Shown: positions 53,822-62,173 of the stretch, piece by piece | How positions within the stretch are numbered: position 1 is the first letter of the stretch | Layout: every line of letters begins with the position of its first letter | NCBI GenBank assembly: GCA_900103495.1 | Contig: FMWZ01000004.1 | Coordinates: forward strand, 124,001-188,000 | DNA from: Lachnospiraceae bacterium G11 | GTDB taxonomy: Bacteria; Bacillota; Clostridia; Lachnospirales; Lachnospiraceae | Direction: 5' to 3' | Length of the DNA: 64,000 nucleotides | Position numbers and translations under genes: made by a program | The notes under the pieces: model-generated | The model's database searches: none | What the model was told of the DNA's origin: nothing | What the model saw: the letters and a program-made list of their open reading frames with translations, nothing else

Positions 53822-56449
53822 ATGGCTAGAAAATGGGTTTATCTGTTCACAGAGGGCTCCGCAGATATGCGTAACCTTCTTGGCGGCAAGGGCGCAAACT
53901 TGGCAGAGATGACCAACATTGGGCTGCCTGTACCGCAGGGCTTCACAATCACAACAGAAGCTTGTACACAGTATTATGAGGACGGCAGGGAAATTAATGC
54001 CGAAATCAGAGCTCAAATCGACGAGTATGTCCTCAAGATGGAGGAGATCACAGGCAAGAAGTTTGGAGACAAGGAGAATCCTTTATTAGTATCCGTACGT
54101 TCCGGTGCAAGAGCAAGTATGCCCGGCATGATGGATACTATTTTAAACCTCGGACTTAATGAAGAGGTTGTGGACGTTATTGCCAAGAAGTCAAACAATC
54201 CCAGATGGGCTTGGGACTGCTACAGAAGATTCATTCAGATGTACTCCGATGTAGTTATGGAGGTAGGTAAGAAATACTTCGAGCAGTTAATCGATGCAAT
54301 GAAAGAGAAACGCGGCGTTAAGCAGGATGTAGAGCTTACAGCCGATGACCTCAAGGAACTGGCTTCCCAGTTTAAGGAGGAATATAAATCAAAGATCGGA
54401 ACCGATTTCCCCACAGATCCCAAGGATCAGTTATATGGAGCAATCAAAGCCGTATTCCGTTCATGGGATAACCCCAGAGCAAATGTTTACAGAAGAGACA
54501 ATGATATCCCTTATTCATGGGGTACTGCTGTAAACGTACAGTCAATGGCATTTGGTAACATGGGTGACGATTGTGGTACCGGTGTTGCATTTACCAGAGA
54601 TCCCGCTACAGGAAACAAGGGCTTGTTCGGTGAGTTCCTTACCAATGCACAGGGTGAGGACGTAGTTGCAGGTGTACGTACACCTATGAAGATTACCGAG
54701 ATGGCTGAGAAGTTCCCTGAAGCATTCGAACAGTTTAAGAATGTATGTGCAACTCTTGAGAAGCACTACAGAGATATGCAGGATATGGAGTTCACCGTAG
54801 AGCACGGTAAGCTTTACATGCTCCAGACCAGAAACGGTAAGAGAACAGCTCAGGCTGCTCTTAAGATTGCGTGTGACCTTGTTGATGAGGGAATGCGTAC
54901 AGAGCAGGAAGCTGTAGCAATGATTGACCCCAGAAACCTTGATACATTGCTTCATCCTCAGTTCGATCCCGCAGCCATTAAGGCAGCAACACCTATGGGC
55001 AAGGGCCTTGGTGCTTCACCCGGAGCTGCATGTGGACGCATTGTATTTACAGCAGATGATGCTGTGGCTTGGAACGAGAAGGGTGAGAAAGTAGTTCTTG
55101 TAAGACTTGAGACCTCACCTGAAGATATTACAGGTATGAAGGCTGCTCAGGGTATCCTTACAGTTCGTGGCGGTATGACATCACACGCTGCAGTTGTTGC
55201 ACGTGGCATGGGTACATGCTGTGTATCAGGTTGCGGCGACATCCACATGGATGAGGCTAACAAGAAGTTTAAACTTGCAGGCAAAGAGTTCCACGAAGGT
55301 GATTGGATTTCAATCGACGGAACCACAGGTAACATCTATGACGGTAAGATTGCTACCATAGACGCTACCATCGCAGGTGAGTTCGGACGTGTTATGGCAT
55401 GGGCTGACAAGTACAGAACCATGAAGGTTCGTACCAATGCAGATACACCTGCCGATGCAAAGAAAGCAAGAGAACTTGGTGCAGAAGGTATCGGACTTTG
55501 CCGTACTGAGCACATGTTCTTCGAGGAAGACAGAATTGCTGCTTTCCGTGAGATGATTTGTTCAGAGAAGGTAGAAGAGAGAGAAGCAGCTCTCGAGAAG
55601 ATTCTTCCCTTCCAGCAGAAAGATTTCGAGGAGATTTATGAAGCACTTGAAGGTAACCCTGTTACCATTCGTTTCCTTGATCCTCCTCTTCATGAGTTCG
55701 TTCCCACAGAGGACGAAGATATCAACAAACTTGCACAGGCTCAGAACAAGCCTCGTGACGTAATCAGAGCTCTTATTTCAGGACTCCATGAGTTTAACCC
55801 TATGATGGGTCACAGAGGATGCCGTCTTGCAGTTACATATCCTGAGATTGCAACGATGCAGACCAAGGCAGTTATCCGTGCAGCCATCAACGTACAGAAG
55901 AAGCATCCTGACTGGACTGTTAAGCCCGAAATCATGATTCCTCTTGTATGTGAAGACAAAGAGCTTAAGTTTGTTAAGAAGATTGTTGTTGACACGGCAG
56001 ACGCTGAGATCAAAGCTGCAGGCGTTAAGTTAGAGTACGAAGTAGGTACCATGATTGAGATCCCCAGAGCTGCTCTTACAGCTGACGAGATTGCAAAGGA
56101 TGCAGATTTCTTCTGCTTCGGTACCAACGACCTTACTCAGATGACCTTCGGTTTCTCACGTGATGACTCCGGTAAGTTCCTTGGAGCATACTACGACACC
56201 AAGATCTTTGAGAACGATCCCTTCGCAAAGCTTGACCGTGATGGCGTAGGTAAGTTAATGGAACTTGCCATTAAACTTGGTAAGCCCGTTAATCCTAAGC
56301 TTCACGTAGGTATCTGCGGCGAGCACGGCGGCGACCCTTCAAGCGTAGAGTTCTGCCACCAGATTGGTCTTGATTATGTATCATGCTCACCTTTCAGAGT
56401 TCCCATCGCAAGACTTGCTGCAGCTCAGGCAGCTATAGCAGGTAAATAA
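53822..56449 (+). CDS. ppdK: Pyruvate, phosphate dikinase
   Basis: An 875-residue enzyme that interconverts pyruvate, ATP and phosphate with PEP, AMP and pyrophosphate. It has the N-terminal ATP-grasp domain (KWVYLFTEGSADMRNLLGGK), the phospho-histidine domain with GGMTSHAAVVARGMG and catalytic His455, and the C-terminal PEP-binding TIM barrel (ELGAEGIGLCRTEHMFF, GTNDLTQMTFGFSRDD, and the CGEHGGDP loop with its Cys). The length and His position match the well-studied clostridial enzyme. It is monocistronic with GGAAGAGAG before the ATG. Common-codon bias suggests high expression. Confidence 0.97.
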   Translation: MARKWVYLFTEGSADMRNLLGGKGANLAEMTNIGLPVPQGFTITTEACTQYYEDGREINAEIRAQIDEYVLKMEEITGKKFGDKENPLLVSVRSGARASMPGMMDTILNLGLNEEVVDVIAKKSNNPRWAWDCYRRFIQMYSDVVMEVGKKYFEQLIDAMKEKRGVKQDVELTADDLKELASQFKEEYKSKIGTDFPTDPKDQLYGAIKAVFRSWDNPRANVYRRDNDIPYSWGTAVNVQSMAFGNMGDDCGTGVAFTRDPATGNKGLFGEFLTNAQGEDVVAGVRTPMKITEMAEKFPEAFEQFKNVCATLEKHYRDMQDMEFTVEHGKLYMLQTRNGKRTAQAALKIACDLVDEGMRTEQEAVAMIDPRNLDTLLHPQFDPAAIKAATPMGKGLGASPGAACGRIVFTADDAVAWNEKGEKVVLVRLETSPEDITGMKAAQGILTVRGGMTSHAAVVARGMGTCCVSGCGDIHMDEANKKFKLAGKEFHEGDWISIDGTTGNIYDGKIATIDATIAGEFGRVMAWADKYRTMKVRTNADTPADAKKARELGAEGIGLCRTEHMFFEEDRIAAFREMICSEKVEEREAALEKILPFQQKDFEEIYEALEGNPVTIRFLDPPLHEFVPTEDEDINKLAQAQNKPRDVIRALISGLHEFNPMMGHRGCRLAVTYPEIATMQTKAVIRAAINVQKKHPDWTVKPEIMIPLVCEDKELKFVKKIVVDTADAEIKAAGVKLEYEVGTMIEIPRAALTADEIAKDADFFCFGTNDLTQMTFGFSRDDSGKFLGAYYDTKIFENDPFAKLDRDGVGKLMELAIKLGKPVNPKLHVGICGEHGGDPSSVEFCHQIGLDYVSCSPFRVPIARLAAAQAAIAGK

Positions 56450-56470
56450 TTTAAATTGCCTTATGAGTTC

Positions 56471-56505
56471 AATCCCTCGCTACTTCCTGGTAGCGAGGGA
56501 TTTTT
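56471..56505 (+). terminator. Intrinsic terminator of ppdK
   Basis: AATCCCTCGCTAC, 6-base loop, GTAGCGAGGGATT, then TTT. A perfect 13-bp stem. Confidence 0.94.
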
Positions 56506-56605
56506 GCTTGCTTTTTGTCCTCGGGGTGTGGCCTTTGGATTTTGCGGTCGCTTGGGGAGGTTATGCGATGCTTATGTAGTACTTCTAAGTGCTCGCGGGT
56601 ACGCG

Positions 56606-56774
56606 TTACGTGAGTTGACGGCTAATCCGTAGGTTTTACACGTAATTTTAGGACTTGTTTGAGTTTATCCCTACGTGAGTCTGAGAGGAAAACAAGAATT
56701 ACTCACGTAGGGCTCGTCGGTTTTCATTATCAGAACTACGTGATAAGAAGAGAAAATTAAGATTTTTCACGTAG
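56606..56774. repeat. Array of three inverted repeats built on ACGTGA
   Basis: Three successive inverted repeats: TTACGTG (56606-56612) with CACGTAA (56639-56645); CTACGTGAGT (56671-56680) with ACTCACGTAG (56701-56710), perfect over 10 bp; and CTACGTGA (56736-56743) with TCACGTAG (56767-56774), with a further AAAAT/ATTTT pair inside. The six half sites could be regulator binding sites or three hairpins of a transcribed RNA. No ORF with coding character lies in 56506-56846; the sequence in 56506-56600 shows nothing I recognise. Confidence 0.7.
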
Positions 56775-56780
56775 AGCATC

Positions 56781-56792
56781 AGCTAAAAGTAG
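56781..56792 (+). repeat. Left copy of a 12-bp direct repeat flanking the AbiE cassette
   Basis: AGCTAAAAGTAG, identical to 59671-59682. The two copies bracket the promoter, abiEi, abiEii and the phosphoesterase gene. Confidence 0.45.
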
Positions 56793-56846
56793 AATTCAAT
56801 CGGTTTCAGGACAGGTCACATAGGATGTGATGAGATTCACCGATTC

Positions 56847-56878
56847 TCGTTCTTTAAATATACGCATTTAAAGAACGA
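56847..56878. promoter_or_regulatory. Operator-like perfect inverted repeat upstream of abiEi
   Basis: TCGTTCTTTAAAT, 6-base centre, ATTTAAAGAACGA: 13 bp, no mismatch. A third partial copy, TTAAAGAACGA, lies at 56910-56920 over the transcription start. AbiEi-type antitoxins repress their own operon by binding inverted repeats at the promoter, so this is the probable site. Confidence 0.65.
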
Positions 56879-56880
56879 TA

Positions 56881-56910
56881 TTTACAAAACATACTTTAAA
56901 GTGGTAAGAT
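56881..56910 (+). promoter_or_regulatory. Promoter of the abiE operon
   Basis: TTTACA (56881-56886), an 18-base spacer that contains the palindrome ACTTTAAAGT, and TAAGAT (56905-56910). It sits between the operator-like repeats. AAAGGAG at 56925-56931 is the ribosome binding site. Confidence 0.6.
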
Positions 56911-56940
56911 TAAAGAACGAAATGAAAGGAGACCAAAGAT

Positions 56941-57540
56941 ATGGATTATATATATGACAATCTTAAGATACTAATAGAATCTAACGGTGGAGTTATTTCT
57001 GCAGCTGAGCTCCAACATGCTGGGATAGACCGAATAGGATTGTATTCTCTTCTCGCGAAGGAAATACTTAAGAAGGAGTCCCATGGCAATTATGTTCTTA
57101 CTGATAATGAGCCGGATGAGTATAAGGTTATACAGAACAGATCCGAAAAACTTATTTATTCACATGGAACAGCGCTTTTTTTGCATGGAATGTCGGATCG
57201 TGTGCCACACACACTAGATATTACAGTACCGCAAGGAGATAATATTTCAAGAATCAAGAAGTCATATCATAATACAAGGTTTCATTATTGTAAGAAAGAA
57301 CTTTGGGATTTGGGTATTATGAATGTGAACACTCCCATGGGATATGGCGTGCGCGTATACAATCCTGAACGTTGTATTTGCGATATAGTCAAGGATAAGG
57401 ATAACGTAGATAAGCAGATTTACATACAAGCTATCCAGGAATATTTTAAAGGCAGATGTAATCCGCGAAAGATAATCCAGTACGCAAAAGAATTCAATAT
57501 AGAAACTAAAATCAGAAACTATATGGAGATACTTCAATGA
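56941..57540 (+). CDS. abiEi: AbiEi antitoxin (type IV toxin-antitoxin, transcriptional regulator)
   Basis: A 199-residue protein with an N-terminal winged helix (residues about 5-55: NGGVISAAELQHAGIDRIGL and the GNYVLTD wing) and the AbiEi core (SHGTALFLHGMSDRVPHTLD, then DITVPQG, and YNPERCICDIV). The antitoxin represses its own operon and counters the toxin, by a type IV mechanism without a stable protein-protein complex. Its stop overlaps the toxin start by 4 bases. The system is known for phage abortive infection and for stabilising mobile elements. Confidence 0.9.
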   Translation: MDYIYDNLKILIESNGGVISAAELQHAGIDRIGLYSLLAKEILKKESHGNYVLTDNEPDEYKVIQNRSEKLIYSHGTALFLHGMSDRVPHTLDITVPQGDNISRIKKSYHNTRFHYCKKELWDLGIMNVNTPMGYGVRVYNPERCICDIVKDKDNVDKQIYIQAIQEYFKGRCNPRKIIQYAKEFNIETKIRNYMEILQ

Positions 57541-58385
57541 AAGATAGAACACCGGAACAGCTTAAAGGTCAAATCAGAAATTTCGCGGCTACAAGGAATT
57601 TGCAACCACAGGAAGTGTTGCAAATGTTTTTGCTTGAAAGGGTTCTGGAAAGAATTGCGAAATCGCCTTACAAAGATAATTTTATACTGAAAGGTGGGTT
57701 TCTCATATCGTCTATGTTTGGAGTTGAAGGAAGAACAACTATGGATATGGATACTACTGTTACCGGAATTGAGATGAAAGAAGACGAGATACATAAGAAA
57801 GTAACCGAAATACTTTCGATTGATGTGGATGATGGAATCGAGTTCCAAATCATAAATATGAAGCCCATACGGGAAGATGATGCTTACAATAACTTCAGGG
57901 TTTATTTTGTGGCACATTATGGTAAGATTGCTAACGAAATGAAATTGGATATTACTACCGGAGATGTTATTACACCACGTGCGATTGACTATTCATACAA
58001 AACAATTTTAGATGAGGATCAGATAGAAGTTAAAGCATATAATAGAGAAACAATTATTGCAGAAAAATACGAAACAATCATTAGAAGAAATATTGGCTCA
58101 ACTAGGGCAAGAGATTTTTACGACTTGTATATGTTCTTTAATCTTTTTCAAGAAGTTATAGATTATAATATCCTTAAATCTGCAGTAGCAAGAACGTCTG
58201 AGAAACGAGGATCCCAGGAATATCTTGCCGATTGGAGGGATATTTGTGATGAAATGTCGCGGGATTTAACGCTTAAGTCTTTATGGGAGAACTACAGGGA
58301 TAATAATAGTTATTCAGCAGAAACTTCTTTTGAAGACGTGATGAAGGCAGTAAGAGAAGTTGGCAGAAGAGTATCGACATTTTGA
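57537..58385 (+). CDS. abiEii: AbiEii toxin, nucleotidyltransferase
   Basis: A 282-residue DNA polymerase beta-fold nucleotidyltransferase of the AbiEii/AbiGii family (PF08843). Motif I spans FILKGGFLISS (residues 49-59, Gly53-Gly54) and the metal pair is Asp70/Asp72 in TTMDMDT. Later motifs are RAIDYSYKTILDED, VKAYNRETIIAEKYETII and RARDFYDLYMF, all typical. Related toxins modify tRNA 3' ends or other RNA with NTPs and stop growth. All catalytic residues look intact, so the toxin is probably active. Coupled to abiEi. Confidence 0.92.
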   Translation: MKDRTPEQLKGQIRNFAATRNLQPQEVLQMFLLERVLERIAKSPYKDNFILKGGFLISSMFGVEGRTTMDMDTTVTGIEMKEDEIHKKVTEILSIDVDDGIEFQIINMKPIREDDAYNNFRVYFVAHYGKIANEMKLDITTGDVITPRAIDYSYKTILDEDQIEVKAYNRETIIAEKYETIIRRNIGSTRARDFYDLYMFFNLFQEVIDYNILKSAVARTSEKRGSQEYLADWRDICDEMSRDLTLKSLWENYRDNNSYSAETSFEDVMKAVREVGRRVSTF

Positions 58386-58467
58386 GCGATTATAACAGAT
58401 GCGTGACTCTCAGGATGCTTTTGGAAGGCAAAAGTAATAAGCCCGGTGGAAAGGAAGATGAAACGTA

Positions 58468-59670
58468 ATGAGTAAGGTTTTTGTGATACCGGATGTTCAT
58501 CTAAAGCCTTGGATATTTGATAAGGCCGAGGAACTTCTTTTTCAAAATGATTATGATCAAATTGTCTGTTTAGGAGATCTTGTAGATGACTGGGGGCAAG
58601 AAAAGAATTTAGGGTTGTATACTGAGACATTTAAGGCGATTGAGAAATTTATTAATCGGCATCCGAATTTCTTATTCTGCTATGGTAATCATGATGTAAG
58701 CTATTTATGGGCGGCACGTGAATCGGGATATTCGGATTATGCAAGGATGGTAGTCCTCGAAGGCATATCTAGACTGGAAAAGCTTATTCCGTTTGAAAAC
58801 ATAGCATTCATTCATCGAATTGATAATGTACTGTTCAGTCATGCGGGGTTGACGGAGGTATTTGTATCTCATTTCCTTCCGAAATTTAGCGGTGATATAG
58901 ATGAAATGCTTAATAAGATTAATTCATTTGGAAGAGAGGAGATGTGGAGTGATGTTTCACCAATTTGGGCCAGACCACAAGACGGCTGGACTAAAATGTA
59001 TCCGGTGGGATATCTTCAGGTGGTAGGCCATACTCCAGTTAATAAAACGGATTATTTTGGAGAATTGGTTACTGTAGATGATTTTTCCACTTACCGGAAT
59101 GGTGATACTATTGGCGATCAGCGTTTTATCTGGGTTGACACAGTTAAAAAACGGTGGGGGTTTGCAGATCGTGACGGTGAATTCGAAGATATTCCGGACG
59201 AAAAACTTGACATCAGAAATTACAGAGTAGGTGATTGGGTAAGAATCAGGATAAGGAGCTCCGAATCAGAGAAAGAGGAGATACTCGAAGGTACAATAGA
59301 AATAATCGACAAGTATCCGAGTGGACATGCCAGTATTGATGTTATGAGCGGTAACACCTTGTATAAACACCTATCTTTGAAAAATGTAATCGAAAAGACA
59401 AGCTGGAAAGTGAAGGGAGGAAGTCAAGGAGATAGTATGAATTCAATTTTGATTAAAGATACAACCCGTGAGGAGAGGGAGCGCATTGTTGCGGAATCCA
59501 TAGGAAATATCAGCGGGGCCTGCGATGGATGCATGGCAGGCCTTGCCGATATGTACCAGGACTATATTGATGGGAAGAAGGAAATAAAAGATATCAACAT
59601 GGAATTCAGAGCAAGTTATGAATCGGGAATTGAAACTCCCGAGAGAGAAAACTGCGGTTTCCAGAGTTGA
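58468..59670 (+). CDS. Calcineurin-like metallophosphoesterase with Cys-containing C-terminal extension
   Basis: A 400-residue protein. The N-terminal phosphoesterase domain (residues about 1-215) has VIPDVHLK (Asp9, His11), GDLVDD (Asp37), GNHD (Asn74, His75), the FSHAGLTE His and VVGHTPV. Then a beta-rich region follows (about 245-320, RVGDWVRIRIRSS) and a C-terminal module with CDGCMAGLADMYQDY (Cys352, Cys355), then GKKEIKDINMEFRASY. Single domains of this phosphoesterase group usually act on nucleotides or phosphoproteins (PrpE/ApaH-like). It starts 82 bases after abiEii on the same strand, with GGAAAGGAAG upstream. A role with the toxin is possible but unproven. Confidence 0.85.
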   Translation: MSKVFVIPDVHLKPWIFDKAEELLFQNDYDQIVCLGDLVDDWGQEKNLGLYTETFKAIEKFINRHPNFLFCYGNHDVSYLWAARESGYSDYARMVVLEGISRLEKLIPFENIAFIHRIDNVLFSHAGLTEVFVSHFLPKFSGDIDEMLNKINSFGREEMWSDVSPIWARPQDGWTKMYPVGYLQVVGHTPVNKTDYFGELVTVDDFSTYRNGDTIGDQRFIWVDTVKKRWGFADRDGEFEDIPDEKLDIRNYRVGDWVRIRIRSSESEKEEILEGTIEIIDKYPSGHASIDVMSGNTLYKHLSLKNVIEKTSWKVKGGSQGDSMNSILIKDTTREERERIVAESIGNISGACDGCMAGLADMYQDYIDGKKEIKDINMEFRASYESGIETPERENCGFQS

Positions 59671-59682
59671 AGCTAAAAGTAG
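59671..59682 (+). repeat. Right copy of the 12-bp direct repeat flanking the AbiE cassette
   Basis: AGCTAAAAGTAG directly after the phosphoesterase stop codon and overlapping the 5' arm of the terminator. Confidence 0.45.
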
Positions 59683-59712
59683 TGGCTTTTAACAAGCCAC
59701 TACTTTATTTTT
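59676..59712. terminator. Bidirectional intrinsic terminator
   Basis: AAAGTAGTGGCTT, loop TTAAC, AAGCCACTACTTT, then ATTTTT. A perfect 13-bp stem between the phosphoesterase gene and the convergent diguanylate cyclase gene, whose stop codon lies in the loop. Confidence 0.93.
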
Positions 59713-60708
59713 ACCGGATTCTTTTCCGCTGTATAAGTTATTATCTGCTCTTGTAAGAACATGTTCAAATCGTTCGTCTTTATTGAATTGAGTAACGCCC
59801 AAGGTTACCGTCAGATACTTGTTGTCGTGGTAGGGCGTCTGCTCAATAAGCTTTCGTATTTCTTCAGCTTTTCTTGCAGCGTCTTCAAGATTCTGGCCGG
59901 GGGTGTATATAACGAATTCTTCGCCACCCCAACGAACAAGTATGTCCTTGTCGGAAATCTTGTCTTTGGAAAGTGATGTTACCTTCTGTAAAGCGATATC
60001 ACCAATATCATGTCCATATTCGTCATTGATTCCCTTGAAGTTATCAATATCAAACATTATTACAGAGCCGCCGATTTCATCCTTTTGAGAAGCATTGTCG
60101 ATGAACTGATGGAAGAAGTGTCTGTTATAGACACCTGTAAGAGTATCGTGCTCTGACTCGTATTTGATTTCAGCGGATTTTCTTTCTGTCTGAAGCATGA
60201 AAACAGGTACAGAAATTGCAATAGATAATATAACAACAATCAGGTTGCAAATCAGGAATGATTCATTGTAAGGAATCATAAGGGCTCGATAGTGCTCAAA
60301 ATAATCGGAGAGCAGATATGAAAGAGGAATAGCTAAAAGAATACTTGTTGTTGAGCCATAGAAAATCACCCTTTTTCTTTTGAGTGTGTCTAACTCTATA
60401 AAACTGCTTAAAGGTATAGGTATGTTGTAAGTGTAAAAGCCACACGCAATCCCAAGAATAACTGTTGATATAGCTCCATAAAGTCCCAGTTCTATAAACA
60501 TTATAAATAGTCCGGTATACAAACCGTCTTCACCTTTTAGAAAAAGAGGAACAGCATATGCAACAATACTGAAGATATTAATTATAGCTAATGGAACAAT
60601 TCCCAAATAGGAGAAGAAAATGAGTAACCAGATGTGAATAAGAAGACACATTAAATTATAAGACTTGATAGAGGCTTTGATGGTGAGCCTTTTCTTCAGA
60701 AAAAACAT
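59689..60708 (-). CDS. Membrane diguanylate cyclase (GGDEF protein)
   Basis: A 339-residue protein with about six membrane segments (residues 20-180) and a C-terminal GGDEF domain whose signature is RWGGEEFVIY with GGEEF at 261-265, plus FDIDNFKGINDEYGHDIGD for metal and substrate binding. It should make cyclic di-GMP. The inhibitory RxxD site is absent (the position reads SDKD), so product feedback by that site is not expected. It stands alone on the minus strand. Confidence 0.93.
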   Translation of the reverse strand: MFFLKKRLTIKASIKSYNLMCLLIHIWLLIFFSYLGIVPLAIINIFSIVAYAVPLFLKGEDGLYTGLFIMFIELGLYGAISTVILGIACGFYTYNIPIPLSSFIELDTLKRKRVIFYGSTTSILLAIPLSYLLSDYFEHYRALMIPYNESFLICNLIVVILSIAISVPVFMLQTERKSAEIKYESEHDTLTGVYNRHFFHQFIDNASQKDEIGGSVIMFDIDNFKGINDEYGHDIGDIALQKVTSLSKDKISDKDILVRWGGEEFVIYTPGQNLEDAARKAEEIRKLIEQTPYHDNKYLTVTLGVTQFNKDERFEHVLTRADNNLYSGKESGKNKVVAC

Positions 60709-60816
60709 TATAAAATTCCCCCAACAATTATATTTGTGCAGCCTCGTTTTACGAAGCTACACAAATATATTATATATTTTTCTGATAATTAGCACAAGTA
60801 ATTCAATTGAGATAAT

Positions 60817-61989
60817 TTAGCAGTTATCTGCGCCGAATGTATTAAGGGGAAGGGGGAACCAGCTTAAAGCAAATCCGGGAAGAAGATTCTTCTCGGGAAC
60901 AAGAAGCCCAAAGAGGACTCCCATTGCCTGTCTGTGGGACAGATTTAAAGTGCATTCGCCTGTATAGGGTTCAACAGAAGTTTCATTGTTATTGACTTTG
61001 ATTAAGAACTTTTCTGTTCCCGCTTTGCCCTGAACCTCGATACTTAATTCTCCATCTGCAAGTTTGGCGTAGGATGCTTTTAAAGCTAGGGTTGCTCTTA
61101 CAACTTTTTCATAATTAAGCACATAGAAATGCTCTGAGTTTGAAATGGTAACGCCTTCGGCAATATCTGAAAGAAGATTATAAAAAGGCACATTAAAGGG
61201 TGGAACATCAAGACCGATTCGATCTTCACCGATTGCCTCAAAGCATGCACGAAGCACATTGGGAGCATTTTCTGATTTTACACAGTCGATTTCCATGACA
61301 TTTGAGTTTCCGCCGTCGCCGCCGTAAACGAAATATCCTGCGAAGGCATTCTTTTCATCTGTAATGGAATAAATCTTGGCGGTCCAGCTTGAAAGAATAT
61401 CAAAATATGAGGCGTTGTCACGAAGAGGATAGTAATCCCTGCTCTGAGACAGTGCCTTAATTTCATCAATCTCTTTGGTGTCGTTGGCGGTAAGCAGTTT
61501 AGCCTTGTAGCCGGTTCCTTCATTTATTGAACCGTATACATGTACAAGGTTGTGCTTATAAAGGCTAAAGTTTCCGCAGGCTCCCGCGGGCTCAAAGCCA
61601 AAGTAGGAGTAGCGCTGTCTGCGGCCACCCAAAGCGGCGAAATCAACGCCATTTTTCTTCATGTCATCAAGGGCCATATTCATACAGTCCTTCATGTATC
61701 CCTTGCCACGATGCATGGGATGAACAGCTACATTTCCGATACCGATTCCTTTCAAAACAGTCCCTTTTACACTTAATGAAAATGGGTAGGCACCTACTGC
61801 GGCGCGCAAACGGCCGTCTTCGGTGGTGATGAAATTGTAGCGCTCCGGATGGTATTCAGGCTTGTAAAGTTTAGGCAGAAGCTTGTAGAAGCTTGTCCTG
61901 TCACCGTTCATCCCGAACACGTAGTTCAAAAAATCCACAAGTGTTTCATTATCACACTTGCCCTCAGCAATTCCTTTGTAAATGTCCAT
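60817..61989 (-). CDS. GNAT family acetyltransferase, Eis-like
   Basis: About 390 residues, the length of the Eis family: an N-terminal GNAT domain with acetyl-CoA motif VAVHPMHRGKGYMKDCMNMA and GGRRQRYSYFGFEPAG, a second GNAT-like domain, and a C-terminal sterol-carrier-like domain (about 300-385). Eis proteins acetylate lysines or aminoglycosides at several positions. The frame continues upstream to 62031, but the ATG at 61989 follows GGAGGG, so it is the likely start. No membrane segment. The natural substrate cannot be predicted. Confidence 0.88.
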   Translation of the reverse strand: MDIYKGIAEGKCDNETLVDFLNYVFGMNGDRTSFYKLLPKLYKPEYHPERYNFITTEDGRLRAAVGAYPFSLSVKGTVLKGIGIGNVAVHPMHRGKGYMKDCMNMALDDMKKNGVDFAALGGRRQRYSYFGFEPAGACGNFSLYKHNLVHVYGSINEGTGYKAKLLTANDTKEIDEIKALSQSRDYYPLRDNASYFDILSSWTAKIYSITDEKNAFAGYFVYGGDGGNSNVMEIDCVKSENAPNVLRACFEAIGEDRIGLDVPPFNVPFYNLLSDIAEGVTISNSEHFYVLNYEKVVRATLALKASYAKLADGELSIEVQGKAGTEKFLIKVNNNETSVEPYTGECTLNLSHRQAMGVLFGLLVPEKNLLPGFALSWFPLPLNTFGADNC

Positions 61990-62089
61990 AATTCCCTCCA
62001 CAATTTGAATTTCTAGACAATTATAACACAATAGTAAACTTCAAAAAATATTAATAATTTTGATATATATTTTCATCGATTTGCTCCTA

Positions 62090-62095
62090 TATAAT
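62090..62095 (+). promoter_or_regulatory. Candidate -10 box upstream of the amidase gene
   Basis: TATAAT in the divergent region between the acetyltransferase and the amidase genes, about 79 bases before the ATG at 62174. No clear -35 box. Confidence 0.4.
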
Positions 62096-62173
62096 ACACC
62101 TTGTTCGATGGGACCGACCGAATGTGTGGTCAGCATTTTTAGAGATTTTTAAGCAGGGGAGATATTTAGGCGA

